Assembly (NCBI RefSeq): GCF_003052605.1
Contig: NZ_QASO01000112.1
Span: 1 to 64,000 of the forward strand
Length of the DNA stretch: 64,000 bases
Reading direction: 5' to 3'
From: Ectopseudomonas oleovorans
GTDB taxonomy: Bacteria > Pseudomonadota > Gammaproteobacteria > Pseudomonadales > Pseudomonadaceae
Both the position numbers and the translations under genes were made by a program. The notes beneath the pieces are model-generated. The model did not search any database, had not been told where the DNA came from, and saw only the letters and a list, made by a program, of their open reading frames with translations. Below are positions 19,130 through 29,700 of this stretch, in pieces; the first letter of the stretch is position 1; each line of letters opens with the position of its first letter.

Positions 19130-19354
19130 TCAGTGGTGGTCGTGCGGGCCATCTTTATCCCGACCATGACCGCGGTGCATAAACACATGCATCAGCGGGC
19201 ACAGCAGCAGGATCAGATAGGGCAGGGCACCAAGCAGATGGGCCTCATGCTCTTCCCAGAGGAGGAACAGGGCGATGGCGGCGAAAACCACCAGTGCAGG
19301 CCAGAAGCGCCAGGGGTTGTTGGCTGCTGGGGCGCTATGCGGGTCATGGGGCAT
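19130..19354 (-). CDS. DUF2933-type small membrane protein
   Basis: A 74-residue protein: a polar N terminus with MPHDPHSAPAANNPWRFW, two hydrophobic helices separated by EEHEAHLLGA, and a His-rich cytoplasmic or periplasmic tail (HVFMHRGHGRDKDGPHDHH). The layout matches DUF2933 proteins, which are common in metal-resistance operons. The ATG chosen has GGAGAG upstream; a longer frame of 14 more codons is less likely. The His tail is a plausible metal ligand. It lies in the copper ATPase operon. Confidence 0.75.
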   Translation of the reverse strand: MPHDPHSAPAANNPWRFWPALVVFAAIALFLLWEEHEAHLLGALPYLILLLCPLMHVFMHRGHGRDKDGPHDHH

Positions 19355-19446
19355 GTTGGCACTCTCCAAAAAACCGAGGGGCGCAGCGCTATGCACGGCG
19401 TGGGCCGGCGCAGCGCGGCTGCGGGTTTTAGCGGGGGAGAGTGGCG

Positions 19447-19833
19447 CTATTCGTTATAGCGATGCAGCTGCTTGCGAATGGGCGCGGGTAGGCCGGGGCT
19501 GAATAAGGGTATGCGCAGCAAGCGGCCGCTGCGCCGCTGCAGATCGCTGAACAGGCCAAGGCTGCCAGCCAGGGCGAACAGGGCGGTCAAGGCCAAGAGC
19601 GTGAGCAGTTGCTGGTTGAGCGGCGCGTTCTGCACGGCGCTGCAGCTATCCGCAGTGCTGTGATCATGGCTGGCATGCTCGTGGCCGCTGTAGGAGACGA
19701 CCTCGGCGGCGTCGTGGGTGTGGGCGCTAGCGACTTGAATATGGGCGAAGGAGCAGGCGATAAGCAGCACACACCAGAGCGCCAGCAGATTTCTGCTGAA
19801 TGCTCTATAGCGGCTGCGCATCGCCTGGATCAT
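19447..19833 (-). CDS. His-rich small membrane protein, unknown function
   Basis: A 128-residue protein with an N-terminal hydrophobic segment (NLLALWCVLLIACSFAHIQVASA, a signal peptide or anchor), a periplasmic His-rich stretch (HTHDAAEVV, then GHEHASHDHSTADSC), a second membrane helix (LLTLLALTALFALAGSLGLF) and a basic tail. It resembles DUF2946-type small proteins of copper loci, but I am not certain of the family. It is probably the first gene of the - strand copper operon, about 92 bases before the DUF2933 gene. The start could instead be an ATG 4 codons later. Confidence 0.65.
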   Translation of the reverse strand: MIQAMRSRYRAFSRNLLALWCVLLIACSFAHIQVASAHTHDAAEVVSYSGHEHASHDHSTADSCSAVQNAPLNQQLLTLLALTALFALAGSLGLFSDLQRRSGRLLRIPLFSPGLPAPIRKQLHRYNE

Positions 19834-19974
19834 GGGATTTGGTTTCCGTGCCTATTGAATACTGACGCTTTGATTAAGGCTTAGTTGCAGCCATGCGCAA
19901 TTGATTCAGATCACGGTTTTAGCAAATCGCTATTGCGGGCGTGCAACGCCACTCTGTGAAGTGGGGCCAGCCGC

Positions 19975-20892
19975 TCAGCGCGCCACGCTGACTCCTTCCA
20001 GATTGGCGAAGGAGGTGTCCTTGGCGGTGAGCAGGAAGTCGCGCATAAAGGGTGCATCGAGCATATCGGTGCGGATGCCGGCGTACAGGGTGGCGAACAG
20101 GCCCTTGTCGCCCAGGCGCTTGGCCGTCACATAACCGCGTGAGCTGTATTCGTGCAGCGCCCAGTTGGGCAGGCCGCAGACGCCGCGGCCGCTGGCCACC
20201 AGCTGCATCATCATCACCGTCAGCTCGGAGGTGCGTACCTGGGCGGGTTCCACATCCGCAGGCTCAAGGAAGCGGGTAAAGATATCCAGGCGGTCGCGCT
20301 CTACCGGGTAGGTGATCAGCGTCTCCGTGGCCAGGTCTTCTGGCCTGATGCAGGCCTTGCTGGCCAGTGGGTGCTGGTTGGCCACCGCCAGCATGGCTTC
20401 GTAGGTGAACAGCGGTACATAGGTGATGCCGGGCAGTTCCAGTGGGTCCGAGGTCACCACCAGGTCCAGATCTCCCCGGGCCAGGGCCGGCAGCGGGGCG
20501 AAGGAGAAGCCCGAGGCCAGGTCCAGTTCCACCTCCGGCCAGGCGTCGCGGAACTGATCGATGGTCGGCATCAGCCACTGGAAGCAGCTGTGGCATTCGA
20601 TGGCCATATGCAGACGCCCGGCGGTCCCGCCGGCCAGACGCGCCAGGTCGCGCTCGGCGCCGCGGAGCAGGGGCAGGGTGGCGTCGGCGAGCTGTAGCAG
20701 GCGCAGGCCGGCGCTGGTGAAGCGCACGGGCTTGGTCTTGCGCACGAACAGCTGCAGGCCGAGGCGCTCTTCCAGCTCCTTGAACTGGTGTGAAAGGGCC
20801 GACTGGGTCAGGTGCAGGCGTTCGGCGGCTTCCACCAGGCTGTCGGTTTCGCGCAGGGCGTGCAGGGTTTTTAGGTGGCGTAGCTCGAGCAT
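19975..20892 (-). CDS. metR: LysR-type regulator of methionine synthesis, MetR
   Basis: A 305-residue LysR-family activator. The N-terminal helix-turn-helix reads LELRHLKTLHALRETDSLVEAAERLHLTQSALSHQFKELE and is very close to E. coli MetR; the effector domain keeps the family segment AIECHSCFQWLMP. I prefer the ATG giving MLELRHLKTL, 8 codons inside the longest frame, by alignment with known MetR. It is divergent from metE with a MetR box between them, and homocysteine is the usual co-effector. Its last 225 codons are duplicated at the other end of the copper block, so the 3' part of this gene may have arrived with that block. Confidence 0.93.
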   Translation of the reverse strand: MLELRHLKTLHALRETDSLVEAAERLHLTQSALSHQFKELEERLGLQLFVRKTKPVRFTSAGLRLLQLADATLPLLRGAERDLARLAGGTAGRLHMAIECHSCFQWLMPTIDQFRDAWPEVELDLASGFSFAPLPALARGDLDLVVTSDPLELPGITYVPLFTYEAMLAVANQHPLASKACIRPEDLATETLITYPVERDRLDIFTRFLEPADVEPAQVRTSELTVMMMQLVASGRGVCGLPNWALHEYSSRGYVTAKRLGDKGLFATLYAGIRTDMLDAPFMRDFLLTAKDTSFANLEGVSVAR

Positions 20893-20937
20893 GGCGGGTC
20901 TCTGCAAAGGTTTCACTCATCCAATGCCAGAAATGGA

Positions 20938-20950
20938 TGAAAATGGTTCA
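20938..20950. promoter_or_regulatory. MetR-binding site
   Basis: TGAAAATGGTTCA fits the MetR consensus TGAA-N5-TTCA, including the central T, and lies in the metR-metE divergent region about 110 bases before metE. An overlapping inverted repeat, TCATCCA with TGGATGA, may be a second half site. No cobalamin riboswitch is apparent in the metE leader. Confidence 0.75.
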
Positions 20951-21060
20951 TACAGCCTACATGAGTAAATCTTTAGATCAAGACGAAAATCTTGAGTTTG
21001 TCTCACTCGGTATCGATGCCGAGAATGGCACCATCTCGATTGATTCTGGAGTTTCACGAC

Positions 21061-23364
21061 ATGGCCCTGTCTCATTCCCTCGGTTTTCCGCGCATTGGCC
21101 GCGACCGCGAACTGAAAAAAGCCCTCGAAGCCCACTGGAAAGGTGAGCTGGATGAAGCCGGCCTGCGCGCCGTCGGCCAGCGTCTGCGCGCCGAGCACTG
21201 GCAACTGCAGGAGGATGCCGGTATCGACCTGCTGCCGGTGGGCGACTTCGCCTGGTACGACCAGGTGCTCGCTCATTCGCTGGCCTTCGGTGTGATTCCC
21301 GAGCGCTTTCGCCCGACCGCCGGCAAGCCGACGCTGGATACCCTGTTCGCCATGGCCCGTGGGACCGTTGCAAACAAGAGCAACGGTACTTGCTGCGGCG
21401 GTGCTCATGCCCAAGAGATGACCAAGTGGTTCGATACCAACTACCACTACCTGGTGCCGGAATTCAGCGCGGGTCAGCAGTTCGCCCTGAGCTGGGAGCA
21501 ACTGTTCGAGGAAGTGGCTGAGGCGCATGCTCTCGGGCACAAGGTCAAACCGGTGCTGATCGGACCCCTGACTTACTTGTGGCTGGGCAAGGTCAAGGGA
21601 TGCGACTTCGACAAGCTGGAGCTGCTCGAAAGCCTGCTGCCGGTCTATGGCGAGATCTTCCAGCGTCTGGCCGCGCAGGGCGTGGAATGGGTGCAGATCG
21701 ACGAGCCGATCCTGGTGCTGGATTTGCCGCAGGACTGGAAGAACGCTTTCGAGCGCGCCTACAACCTGATCCAGCGCGAGCCGTGCAAGAAGCTGATCGC
21801 CACCTACTTTGGCGGTCTGGAAGACAATCTTGGTCTGGCCGCCAACCTGCCTGTAGATGGTCTGCATATCGACCTGATGCGTGCGCCGGAGCAGTACCCG
21901 ACCATTCTCGACCGTCTGCCGGCTTATAAAGTCTTGTCGCTGGGTGTGGTCAACGGACGCAACGTCTGGCGCTGCGATCTGGAGAAAGCCCTTGAGGTGC
22001 TGCGTCACGCTCACGAACGCCTGGGTGAACGGCTGTGGGTGGCGCCGTCCTGCTCGCTGCTGCACAGCCCGGTGGACTTGACGCGCGAAGACCAGCTCGA
22101 TGTCGAGCTGAAAGACTGGCTGGCCTTTGCCGTGCAGAAATGTCAGGAGGTCGCATTGCTTGGCAGAGCCCTGGAGGCCCCGGATGATGTTGCCGTGCAG
22201 GCCGCATTGGCGGCGAGCCGGGCCGTGCAGGCTGCTCGTGCGGCTTCAGGGCGTATTCACAAACCCGAGGTGCAGGCCCGTCTGGCGGCGATTCGTCCGC
22301 GTCATGCCCAGCGCCAGTCGGCGTTCGCCGAGCGCATCGAGCAACAGCGTGAGTGCCTGCAACTGCCATTGTTGCCGACCACCACCATCGGCTCCTTCCC
22401 GCAGACCTCGGCGATTCGCCTGGCGCGACAGTCGTTCAAGCAGGGCAAGCTCAGTGCGGCCGAGTACACCGAGGCCATGCACAGCGAAATTCGCCATGCG
22501 GTGCAGGTTCAGGAACGCCTGGGGCTGGACGTGCTGGTGCATGGCGAGGCCGAGCGCAACGACATGGTCGAATACTTCGCCGAGCAACTCGATGGCTATG
22601 CCTTCACCCGCTTCGGCTGGGTGCAGAGCTATGGCTCACGCTGCGTCAAACCGGCGGTGATCGTTGGCGACCTGAGCCGACCCAAGGCCATGACGGTGGA
22701 ATGGATCAAGTACGCCCAGGGTCTGACCGACAAGGTGATGAAGGGCATGCTGACCGGCCCGGTGACCATGCTGATGTGGTCGTTCCCGCGCGAGGACGTG
22801 TCACGTGAAGTGCAGGCGCAGCAACTGGCGCTGGCGATTCGTGACGAAGTGGTGGATCTGGAGGCAGCCGGTATCAAGATCATCCAGATCGACGAGGCGG
22901 CGTTTCGCGAAGGGTTGCCGTTACGTCAGGCCGCCTGGCAGCACTACCTGGACTGGGCCACCGAGGCCTTCCGCCTCACCGCCAGCGGTGTGCGCGACGA
23001 GACGCAGATCCACACCCACATGTGCTACAGCGAGTTCAACGATGTGATCGAGTCCATCGCGGCGATGGATGCCGACGTGATCACCATCGAGACCTCGCGT
23101 TCGGACATGGAGCTGTTGGCAGCGTTCGAGAAGTTCGCTTACCCGAACGACATCGGCCCCGGCGTGTATGACATCCACTCGCCACGGGTGCCGGACAGCG
23201 CCGAGATGGTCGGGTTGTTGCGCAAGGCGGCGCGGCGTATCCCGCTCGAACGCCTGTGGGTCAACCCCGATTGCGGCCTGAAAACCCGCGCCTGGCCGGA
23301 AACCGAGGCGGCGTTGGTGAACATGGTGGCCGCCGCCAGGCAGTTGCGTTCCGAGCTGGCCTGA
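21061..23364 (+). CDS. metE: Cobalamin-independent methionine synthase
   Basis: A 767-residue enzyme that transfers the methyl group of 5-methyltetrahydropteroyl-tri-L-glutamate to homocysteine, the last step of methionine synthesis, in the cytoplasm. The start ATG ([20 protein letters not shown]) has GGAG upstream. Typical segments are present: [18 protein letters not shown] at the start of the catalytic barrel, and the zinc ligands in HTHMCYSEF (His, Cys) and [10 protein letters not shown] (Cys). The length is that expected. It is transcribed away from metR and probably activated by it. Confidence 0.97.
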   Translation: MALSHSLGFPRIGRDRELKKALEAHWKGELDEAGLRAVGQRLRAEHWQLQEDAGIDLLPVGDFAWYDQVLAHSLAFGVIPERFRPTAGKPTLDTLFAMARGTVANKSNGTCCGGAHAQEMTKWFDTNYHYLVPEFSAGQQFALSWEQLFEEVAEAHALGHKVKPVLIGPLTYLWLGKVKGCDFDKLELLESLLPVYGEIFQRLAAQGVEWVQIDEPILVLDLPQDWKNAFERAYNLIQREPCKKLIATYFGGLEDNLGLAANLPVDGLHIDLMRAPEQYPTILDRLPAYKVLSLGVVNGRNVWRCDLEKALEVLRHAHERLGERLWVAPSCSLLHSPVDLTREDQLDVELKDWLAFAVQKCQEVALLGRALEAPDDVAVQAALAASRAVQAARAASGRIHKPEVQARLAAIRPRHAQRQSAFAERIEQQRECLQLPLLPTTTIGSFPQTSAIRLARQSFKQGKLSAAEYTEAMHSEIRHAVQVQERLGLDVLVHGEAERNDMVEYFAEQLDGYAFTRFGWVQSYGSRCVKPAVIVGDLSRPKAMTVEWIKYAQGLTDKVMKGMLTGPVTMLMWSFPREDVSREVQAQQLALAIRDEVVDLEAAGIKIIQIDEAAFREGLPLRQAAWQHYLDWATEAFRLTASGVRDETQIHTHMCYSEFNDVIESIAAMDADVITIETSRSDMELLAAFEKFAYPNDIGPGVYDIHSPRVPDSAEMVGLLRKAARRIPLERLWVNPDCGLKTRAWPETEAALVNMVAAARQLRSELA

Positions 23365-23374
23365 TTTCCACCTT

Positions 23375-23423
23375 GTCGCGGCTAAAGCCCCTCCCACAGG
23401 TCGGTAGGAGGGGCGTTCGCGAC
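23375..23423. repeat. REP-like palindrome after metE, possible transcription end
   Basis: GTCGCGGC and GCCCCTCC pair with GGAGGGGC and CGCGAC to form a long imperfect hairpin 11 bases after the metE stop. It resembles the common Pseudomonas intergenic palindrome and has no T-run. The rest of the gap before the hydrolase gene shows nothing notable. Confidence 0.5.
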
Positions 23424-23562
23424 GCTCTGGATCGTACCTCTGGTCACCATCCGGACAACCGTTCGTCCCCCTTCATCAAACTGTCACGCTTGTGTGGCAG
23501 CGCCGTCGAACGACTTTCATCAGACTCGCGTTTCAGTGGGGTTCTGCGTTTCTGGTGTTTCC

Positions 23563-24552
23563 ATGCGTGCATTAATTTTCCTGGCCGCGTTGCTTTGCGG
23601 CTTGCCGTCTTTTGCGGCCAATCGTTGCGACCTGTCCGAGCCGACCCGCTATGCGGATGTCGGTGAGGTGCGTCTGGCTTATCAAAGCATCGGCAGTGAG
23701 CGCGACCCGGCGCTGCTGCTGGTGATGGGGCTGGGCGGACAGTTGATCCACTGGCCTGACGAGGTGGTCGAACGCCTGTGTCAGCAGGGCTTTCGCGTCG
23801 TGCGCTTCGACAATCGCGATGTCGGGCTGAGCACGTGGCGGCGGCCGGCGCCGAGCATCAACCTGCCTTACGAGGTACTGCGCTATCGCCTGGGCCTTTC
23901 GCTCGGCGCGCCTTATCACCTGCGCGACATGGCGGGCGATGCCCTGGGGTTGATGGATCGTCTGGGCGTCGACAACTTCCATGTACTGGGTGCGAGCATG
24001 GGCGGCATGATCGCCCAGCACCTGGCCGATCTGGCGCCGCAGCGCGTTCTCAGTCTGACGCTGGTGATGACCAGCTCGGGTGCTCAAGGACTGCCTGCAC
24101 CCAGCGATGCGCTGGTGGCGCTGCTGGCAAGGCGCGAGGCGGGGAGTCGCGAGGCCGCTCTGCAGCAGCAGGCAGACTTGCTGGCGGCCCTCGGTAGCCC
24201 GTCGGTGCATGATGATCGTGCCTTGCTCTTGCATCAGGCTGAACAGGCCTATGACCGCGCCTTCAATCCCGAAGGCGTGCAGCGTCAGCTGCTGGCGATT
24301 CTTGCCGAGTCGAGTCGGGTCGAGTTGCTCAATCGCCTGAACGTGCCGACGCTGGTGGTGCACGGCACGGCCGACCCGCTATTGCCGGTAATGCATGGGG
24401 TACACGTGGCTGCGCATATCAAGGGCTCCGAACTCAAGTTGATTCCGGGCCTGGCGCATCGCTTTCAGGATGCCTTCAAGGAGCCTTTGCTGGCCGCAGT
24501 GCTGCCGCATCTCGCGGCGCATCGGGGGGATTTGGGCTTGGCGCGTCTGTAG
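23563..24552 (+). CDS. Alpha/beta-hydrolase, probably exported
   Basis: A 329-residue hydrolase with an N-terminal signal peptide (MRALIFLAALLCGLPSFAA). The fold's oxyanion segment LLLVMGLGGQ, the nucleophile elbow GASMGG (Ser near residue 147), the acid in VVHGTADPLLP and the catalytic His in PGLAHRFQD are all present. I take the ATG just before the signal peptide; a frame extending 23 codons upstream is open but lacks sense. Substrate is unknown (esterase or lipase class likely). It stands alone between metE and a convergent small gene. Confidence 0.85.
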   Translation: MRALIFLAALLCGLPSFAANRCDLSEPTRYADVGEVRLAYQSIGSERDPALLLVMGLGGQLIHWPDEVVERLCQQGFRVVRFDNRDVGLSTWRRPAPSINLPYEVLRYRLGLSLGAPYHLRDMAGDALGLMDRLGVDNFHVLGASMGGMIAQHLADLAPQRVLSLTLVMTSSGAQGLPAPSDALVALLARREAGSREAALQQQADLLAALGSPSVHDDRALLLHQAEQAYDRAFNPEGVQRQLLAILAESSRVELLNRLNVPTLVVHGTADPLLPVMHGVHVAAHIKGSELKLIPGLAHRFQDAFKEPLLAAVLPHLAAHRGDLGLARL

Positions 24553-24562
24553 GTGGGAGCGC

Positions 24563-24823
24563 TCAAAGCTCCTGATTGTGCTTGATCGCTTCGCGGCGTT
24601 GCAGGTTGTCGATGTGCTCGCTGCTATGACGCATCAGCTTGTCGGCCATGACCATGCGCTCGATATAGCGCACGATGCTCTGTTCGGCGTCGTGACGGGA
24701 GAGGTAGGGGCCTTCCAGCGTGCCTTCGCGAGTGGCGAAGAAGTATTGGCCGTTGACGGCGCTCAGGCGTGAACTGCGGTAATGCGTGCCCGGTTGGGGG
24801 TCGATATCGCGTTGGCCGAACAT
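24563..24823 (-). CDS. DUF6316-type small protein
   Basis: An 86-residue soluble protein: MFGQRDIDPQPGTHYRSSRL, a central VNGQYFFATREGTLEGPY and a C-terminal helix with EQSIVRYIERMVMADKL. The pattern of a small beta unit that senses or scaffolds followed by a helix matches DUF6316 as I remember it. Function is unknown. The ATG chosen follows GGAGCTC; an upstream start would add 17 residues. It converges on the hydrolase gene. Confidence 0.65.
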   Translation of the reverse strand: MFGQRDIDPQPGTHYRSSRLSAVNGQYFFATREGTLEGPYLSRHDAEQSIVRYIERMVMADKLMRHSSEHIDNLQRREAIKHNQEL

Positions 24824-25101
24824 GGTGAGAGCTCCATCTGCAGGTTCTGGATAATCTGAGTCTACTGTGGCCAATGCGAGGTGCTTGGCAAAACGACAGA
24901 TGGTAGATTTTGGCTGCCTGTTAGAGGCTTTTAGCAGATTTTATGGATTATTGGCGCCGGTCGGCTGGCGTTTCGGGGTTGCCGATCAGTACAGTTTCGC
25001 TCGGCAACTGTGCTGAACTGTTGCTGTGTCGGTGTGCTGGCCTCTCCTAGAATGCTCTGCTGTGGCCGACATGCTCTGTCGGCTGCCTGCCAGAGGTTGT
25101 C

Positions 25102-26052
25102 ATGCACATTTCTTCCGGCCGTTGGATGTACGGCCTGCTGCTGGCCCTGATCACTTCGGTGCTTTGGGGCATCCTGCCAATCAAACTCAAAGAAGTTCTC
25201 CAGGTCATGGACCCGGTAACGGTCACCTGGTATCGCCTGGCCGTGGCCGGTTCGCTGCTGTTTGCCTACCTGGCTGCGAGCCGTCGGTTACCGCGTTTCC
25301 GGCCGCTGGGACGCAAGGGCGGCTGGCTGCTGGCGCTGGCCATTGGCGGGCTGACGGCCAACTACGTGCTGTACCTGGTCGGGCTCAACCTGCTCAGCCC
25401 CGGTACCACGCAACTGGTGATCCAGGTGGCGCCGATCCTGTTGCTGATCAGCAGCCTGTTCGTCTTTCGCGAGCGTTTCAGTCTGGGCCAGGCGCTTGGC
25501 CTGATGGTCATGCTGCTGGGCTTCGGCCTGTTCTTCAATCAGCGCCTGGGTGAGCTGCTGACCTCGCTGACCACCTATACCACCGGGGTGCTGACCGTGC
25601 TGGCGGCTGCTTTCGTCTGGACCTTCTACGGCCTGGCGCAGAAGCAACTGCTGACCTCGTGGAATTCGGTGCAGGTGATGATGGTTATCTACCTGGCCTG
25701 TGCGCTGTTGCTGACGCCCTGGGCGCAGCCGCTACAAGCGCTGCAACTGAGCCCGCTGCAAGGCTGGCTGCTGCTGGCTTGCTGCCTGAATACCCTGGTG
25801 GCCTATGGCGCCTTCGCCGAGGCACTGGCGCATTGGGAGGCTTCACGGGTCAGTGCGACCCTGGCGCTGACCCCGTTGGTGACCTTCGTCTCCGTGGCCC
25901 TGGCCTCGACCTGGTGGCCGGACCACGTGCTACCTGAGCAGGTCAACTGGATCGCCTACGCTGGCGCCGTGGTGGTGGTGCTTGGCTCGGCACTCACCGC
26001 GCTCGGCCCATCGCTGCTGGCCGCTTGGCGGACGCGCAGGCCAGGGCGTTAA
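25102..26052 (+). CDS. EamA/DMT-superfamily transporter
   Basis: A 316-residue inner-membrane exporter with ten predicted helices in two EamA repeats: the first starts at residue about 9 (LLLALITSVLWGILPI), the second near 155 (LTVLAAAFVWTFYGLAQK). Family members export amino acids or metabolites, but the substrate cannot be read here. The stop overlaps the end of the convergent Lrp-type gene by a few bases. The 280 bases before it hold no clear gene. Confidence 0.88.
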   Translation: MHISSGRWMYGLLLALITSVLWGILPIKLKEVLQVMDPVTVTWYRLAVAGSLLFAYLAASRRLPRFRPLGRKGGWLLALAIGGLTANYVLYLVGLNLLSPGTTQLVIQVAPILLLISSLFVFRERFSLGQALGLMVMLLGFGLFFNQRLGELLTSLTTYTTGVLTVLAAAFVWTFYGLAQKQLLTSWNSVQVMMVIYLACALLLTPWAQPLQALQLSPLQGWLLLACCLNTLVAYGAFAEALAHWEASRVSATLALTPLVTFVSVALASTWWPDHVLPEQVNWIAYAGAVVVVLGSALTALGPSLLAAWRTRRPGR

Positions 26053-26516
26053 TCCAGCGGCAACTCGGTGGTGCGCTTGACCTCGCTCATGGCGATATGT
26101 GAGTGCGCCTCGTGCACATGCGGGCGCTGCAGCAGGTGGTCGCGCAGGAAACGCTCGTAATCGGCGATGTCCTTGGCCACCACCTTGAGCAGGTAGTCCG
26201 AGCCGCCGGCCATGCTGTAGCACTCCAGCACTTGCGGGTAGCCGACCACGGCCCGCTCGAACTCATCCAGATTGCCGCGCCCGTGGGCCGACAGCTTGAT
26301 GTCGACGAACACCGTGATGCCGAAGCCCAGGCGCTTGTGATTGAGCAGGGCGACCTTGCGTTCGATCAATCCCTCTTCCTGCATGCGGTTGATCCGTCGC
26401 CAGCAGGGCGACTGCGACAGCTCGACTTTCTCGGCCACCTCGGCGGCGGAGAGGTCGGCATTGTGCTGCAGCAGGCGGAGAATCCGCCGGTCGATGGGGC
26501 TGAGCTTGTCCTGCAT
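26049..26516 (-). CDS. Lrp/AsnC-family transcriptional regulator
   Basis: A 155-residue regulator: N-terminal helix-turn-helix (LSPIDRRILRLLQHNADLSAAEVAEKVELSQSPCWRRINRM, about 5-48) and a C-terminal RAM ligand domain (QVLECYSMAGGSDYLLKVVAKD). The ATG used has GGAAA 8 bases upstream; a TTG four codons earlier is less likely. It is divergent from the large indolepyruvate oxidoreductase gene, with about 200 bases between, and probably controls it in response to an amino acid. That link is inferred from position. Confidence 0.9.
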   Translation of the reverse strand: MQDKLSPIDRRILRLLQHNADLSAAEVAEKVELSQSPCWRRINRMQEEGLIERKVALLNHKRLGFGITVFVDIKLSAHGRGNLDEFERAVVGYPQVLECYSMAGGSDYLLKVVAKDIADYERFLRDHLLQRPHVHEAHSHIAMSEVKRTTELPLD

Positions 26517-26715
26517 GATTGTTTCCAATTTATTGTGATTGTTGGAAGGATCATGCGGAGTATTGCCTTTGCTACTGGAAAATAGAAAGAAAAAAGCGGA
26601 ACCCTCCGGTCATGCTTTAGGCAAATCCGTCGCAGTGATCCTGCTGTGGAAACCAATGGAGCGTGTCTACCATCGCGCTCCTTTGTGCTCGCCATAAAAA
26701 TAAAAGGAGCGCTCC

Positions 26716-29700
26716 ATGTCACTGGCCGAAATCCGCCTGGATGACAAATATCGCCTCGCTACTGGTCACCTCTACCTGACCGGCACTCAGGCGCTCACTC
26801 GCCTGCCCATGCTGCAGAAGCAGCGTGACGCCGCCTTCGGACTCAATACCGCCTGCTTCATCTCCGGCTATCGCGGCTCGCCTCTGGGCGGTCTGGACAA
26901 GAGTCTGTGGGATGCGCGCGAGTACCTGAAGGAAAACCACATCCACTTCCAGCCCGGCGTCAACGAAGAGCTGGGCGCCACCGCAGTGTGGGGCAGCCAG
27001 CAGGCCAACCTGTTCCCCGGCGCCCGCTATGACGGCGTGTTCGCCATGTGGTACGGCAAGGGGCCGGGCGTCGACCGCAGTGGCGACGTGTTCAAGCACG
27101 GCAACTCGGCCGGCGTTTCCAAGCACGGCGGCGTATTGCTGCTGGCCGGTGACGATCATGGCTGCAAATCCTCGACCATCGCCCACCAGAGCGAACACGC
27201 CTTCATCGCCGCGTCGATCCCGGTGCTCAACCCGGCCAACGTCCAGGAGGTGCTGGACTACGGCATCATCGGCTGGGAGCTGTCGCGTTACAGTGGTTGC
27301 TGGGTGGCGCTGAAGACCATTGCCGAGAACGTCGACTCTTCGGCCGTGGTGGACGTCGACCCGCTGCGCATCCAGATCAGGATCCCCGAGGATTTCCAAC
27401 TGCCCGAAGACGGCGTGCACATCCGCTGGCCCGATCCCCCCCTGGCTCAGGAAAAACGCCTCAACGTCTACAAGATCTACGCTGCACGCGCCTTTGCCCT
27501 GGCCAACAACCTCAACCAGGTCAAGCTCGATTCGCCCAACCCGCGTCTGGGCATCATCACCACCGGCAAGTCTTACCTCGATGTGCGCCAGGCGCTGGAT
27601 GACCTCGGCCTGGACGAGGCGCTGTGCGCCAAGGTCGGCCTGCGCGTGCTCAAGGTCGGCATGAGCTGGCCGCTGGAACCAGTCTCGGTGCACCAGTTCG
27701 CCGAAGGCCTGGACGAAATCCTGGTGGTGGAAGAAAAGCGCAGCATCATCGAAGACCAGCTCACCGGTCAGCTCTACAACTGGCCGGTGGGCAAGCGTCC
27801 GCGTGTGGTCGGCGAGTTCGATGAGCAGGGCAATTCGCTGCTGCCCAACCTGGGCGAGCTGACTCCGGCAATGATCGCCCGGGTGATCGCCAAGCGCCTG
27901 GCGCCGATATATAGCAGCCCGACCATCGAGGAGCGCCTGGCCTTTCTCGATGCCAAGGAAAAGGCGCTGGCCGCGCCCAAGCACAAGACCGTGCGCACCC
28001 CGCATTTCTGCTCCGGCTGCCCGCACAACAGCTCGACCAAGGTGCCGGAAGGTAGTCGTGCCCTCGGCGGTATCGGCTGCCACTACATGACTCAGTGGAT
28101 GGATCGCAGCACCGACACCTTCACCCAGATGGGCGGCGAGGGCGCCACCTGGATTGGCCAGGCGCCGTTCACCGACACCCCGCACGTGTTCCAGAACCTC
28201 GGTGACGGCACCTACTTCCACTCCGGCCATTTGGCCCTGCGTGCGGCCGTGGCTGCCGGGGTCAACATCACCTACAAGATTCTCTACAACGACGCGGTGG
28301 CCATGACCGGCGGCCAGCCCATCGACGGTGAACTGCGCATCGACCAACTGAGTCAGCAGGTGCATGCCGAGGGCGTCAAGCGCATTGCCCTGGTCAGCGA
28401 CGAGCCGGACAAGTACCCGACCCGCGCCACCTTCGCACCCGGTGTGACCTTCCATCACCGCCGCGAGCTGGACGCCGTGCAGCGCGAGTTGCGCGAGTTC
28501 AAGGGCGTGTCGGTGATCCTCTACGACCAGACCTGCGCCACCGAGAAACGCCGTCGGCGCAAGCGCGGCAAGATGGTCGACCCGGCCAAGCGCGCCTTCA
28601 TCAACCCGGCCGTGTGCGAAGGCTGTGGCGACTGCAGCGTGAAATCCAACTGCCTGTCGGTGCTGCCGCTGGAAACCGAACTGGGGCGCAAGCGCGAGAT
28701 CGACCAGAGCGCCTGCAACAAGGACTTCAGCTGCCTGGAGGGCTTCTGCCCGAGTTTCGTCACCGTGCACGGCGGCAGCCTGCGCAAGCCCGAGGCCGTT
28801 GGCCTCGGTGCGCTGTTCATCGCCCTGCCGGAGCCCAAGCAACCGGCTCTGAGCCGGCCCTGGAACATCCTCCTGCCCGGCGTCGGCGGCAGTGGCGTGA
28901 CCACCGTTGGTGCGCTGCTGGGCATGGCCGCGCACATCGAAGGCAAGGGCTGCACCGTGCTCGACCAGGCTGGCCTGGCACAGAAATTCGGCCCGGTGAT
29001 CACCCACATCCGTATTGCCACGCGGCAGAGCGACATCTACGCGGTGCGCATCGCCGCCGGGGAAACCGACCTGCTGCTGGGTTGCGACCTGGTGGTGTCG
29101 TCCAGCGAAGAGGCGCTGGCCAAGCTCAACGACAAGATCGCCCATGCGGTGATCAACAGTCATGAGGCGGCCACTGCCGAGTTCACCCGCAACCCGGACG
29201 CCCAGGTGCCCGGCGCAGCCATGCGCGAGGCGATCAGCGAGGCGGTGGGCGAGGGCAAGACTCGCTTTGTCGACGCTACTCGCCTGGCCACTCGCCTGCT
29301 CGGCGATAGCATCGCCACCAACCTGTTCATGCTCGGCTATGCCTATCAGTTGGGCCTGGTGCCGGTATCGGCCGAAGCGCTGAACAAGGCCATCGAGCTC
29401 AACGGCGTGTCCGTTCAACTCAACCAGCAGGCCTTCCTCTGGGGCCGTCGCGCCGCACATGATCTGGCTGCGGTGGAAAAACTCGCCGCGCCCAAGGTCG
29501 TCGAAGCGCCGCATTGCAGCACGCTGGAGGAAATCGTCGCCGACCGCATGCAGCGTCTGAACGACTACCAGAATGCCGCTTATGCCGAGCGCTACCGTGA
29601 GCTGGTCGAGCGTGTGCGCAAGGTCGACACCGATGCGCAGCAGCGCCTGAGCAAGGCCGTAGCACGCTATTACTTCAAGCTGCTGGCCTACAAGGACGAG

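Noticed and set aside
20951..21060. Possible cobalamin riboswitch upstream of metE
   Set aside because: The leader is short and lacks the conserved B12-box GCCACTG and paired arms; a MetR box explains regulation.
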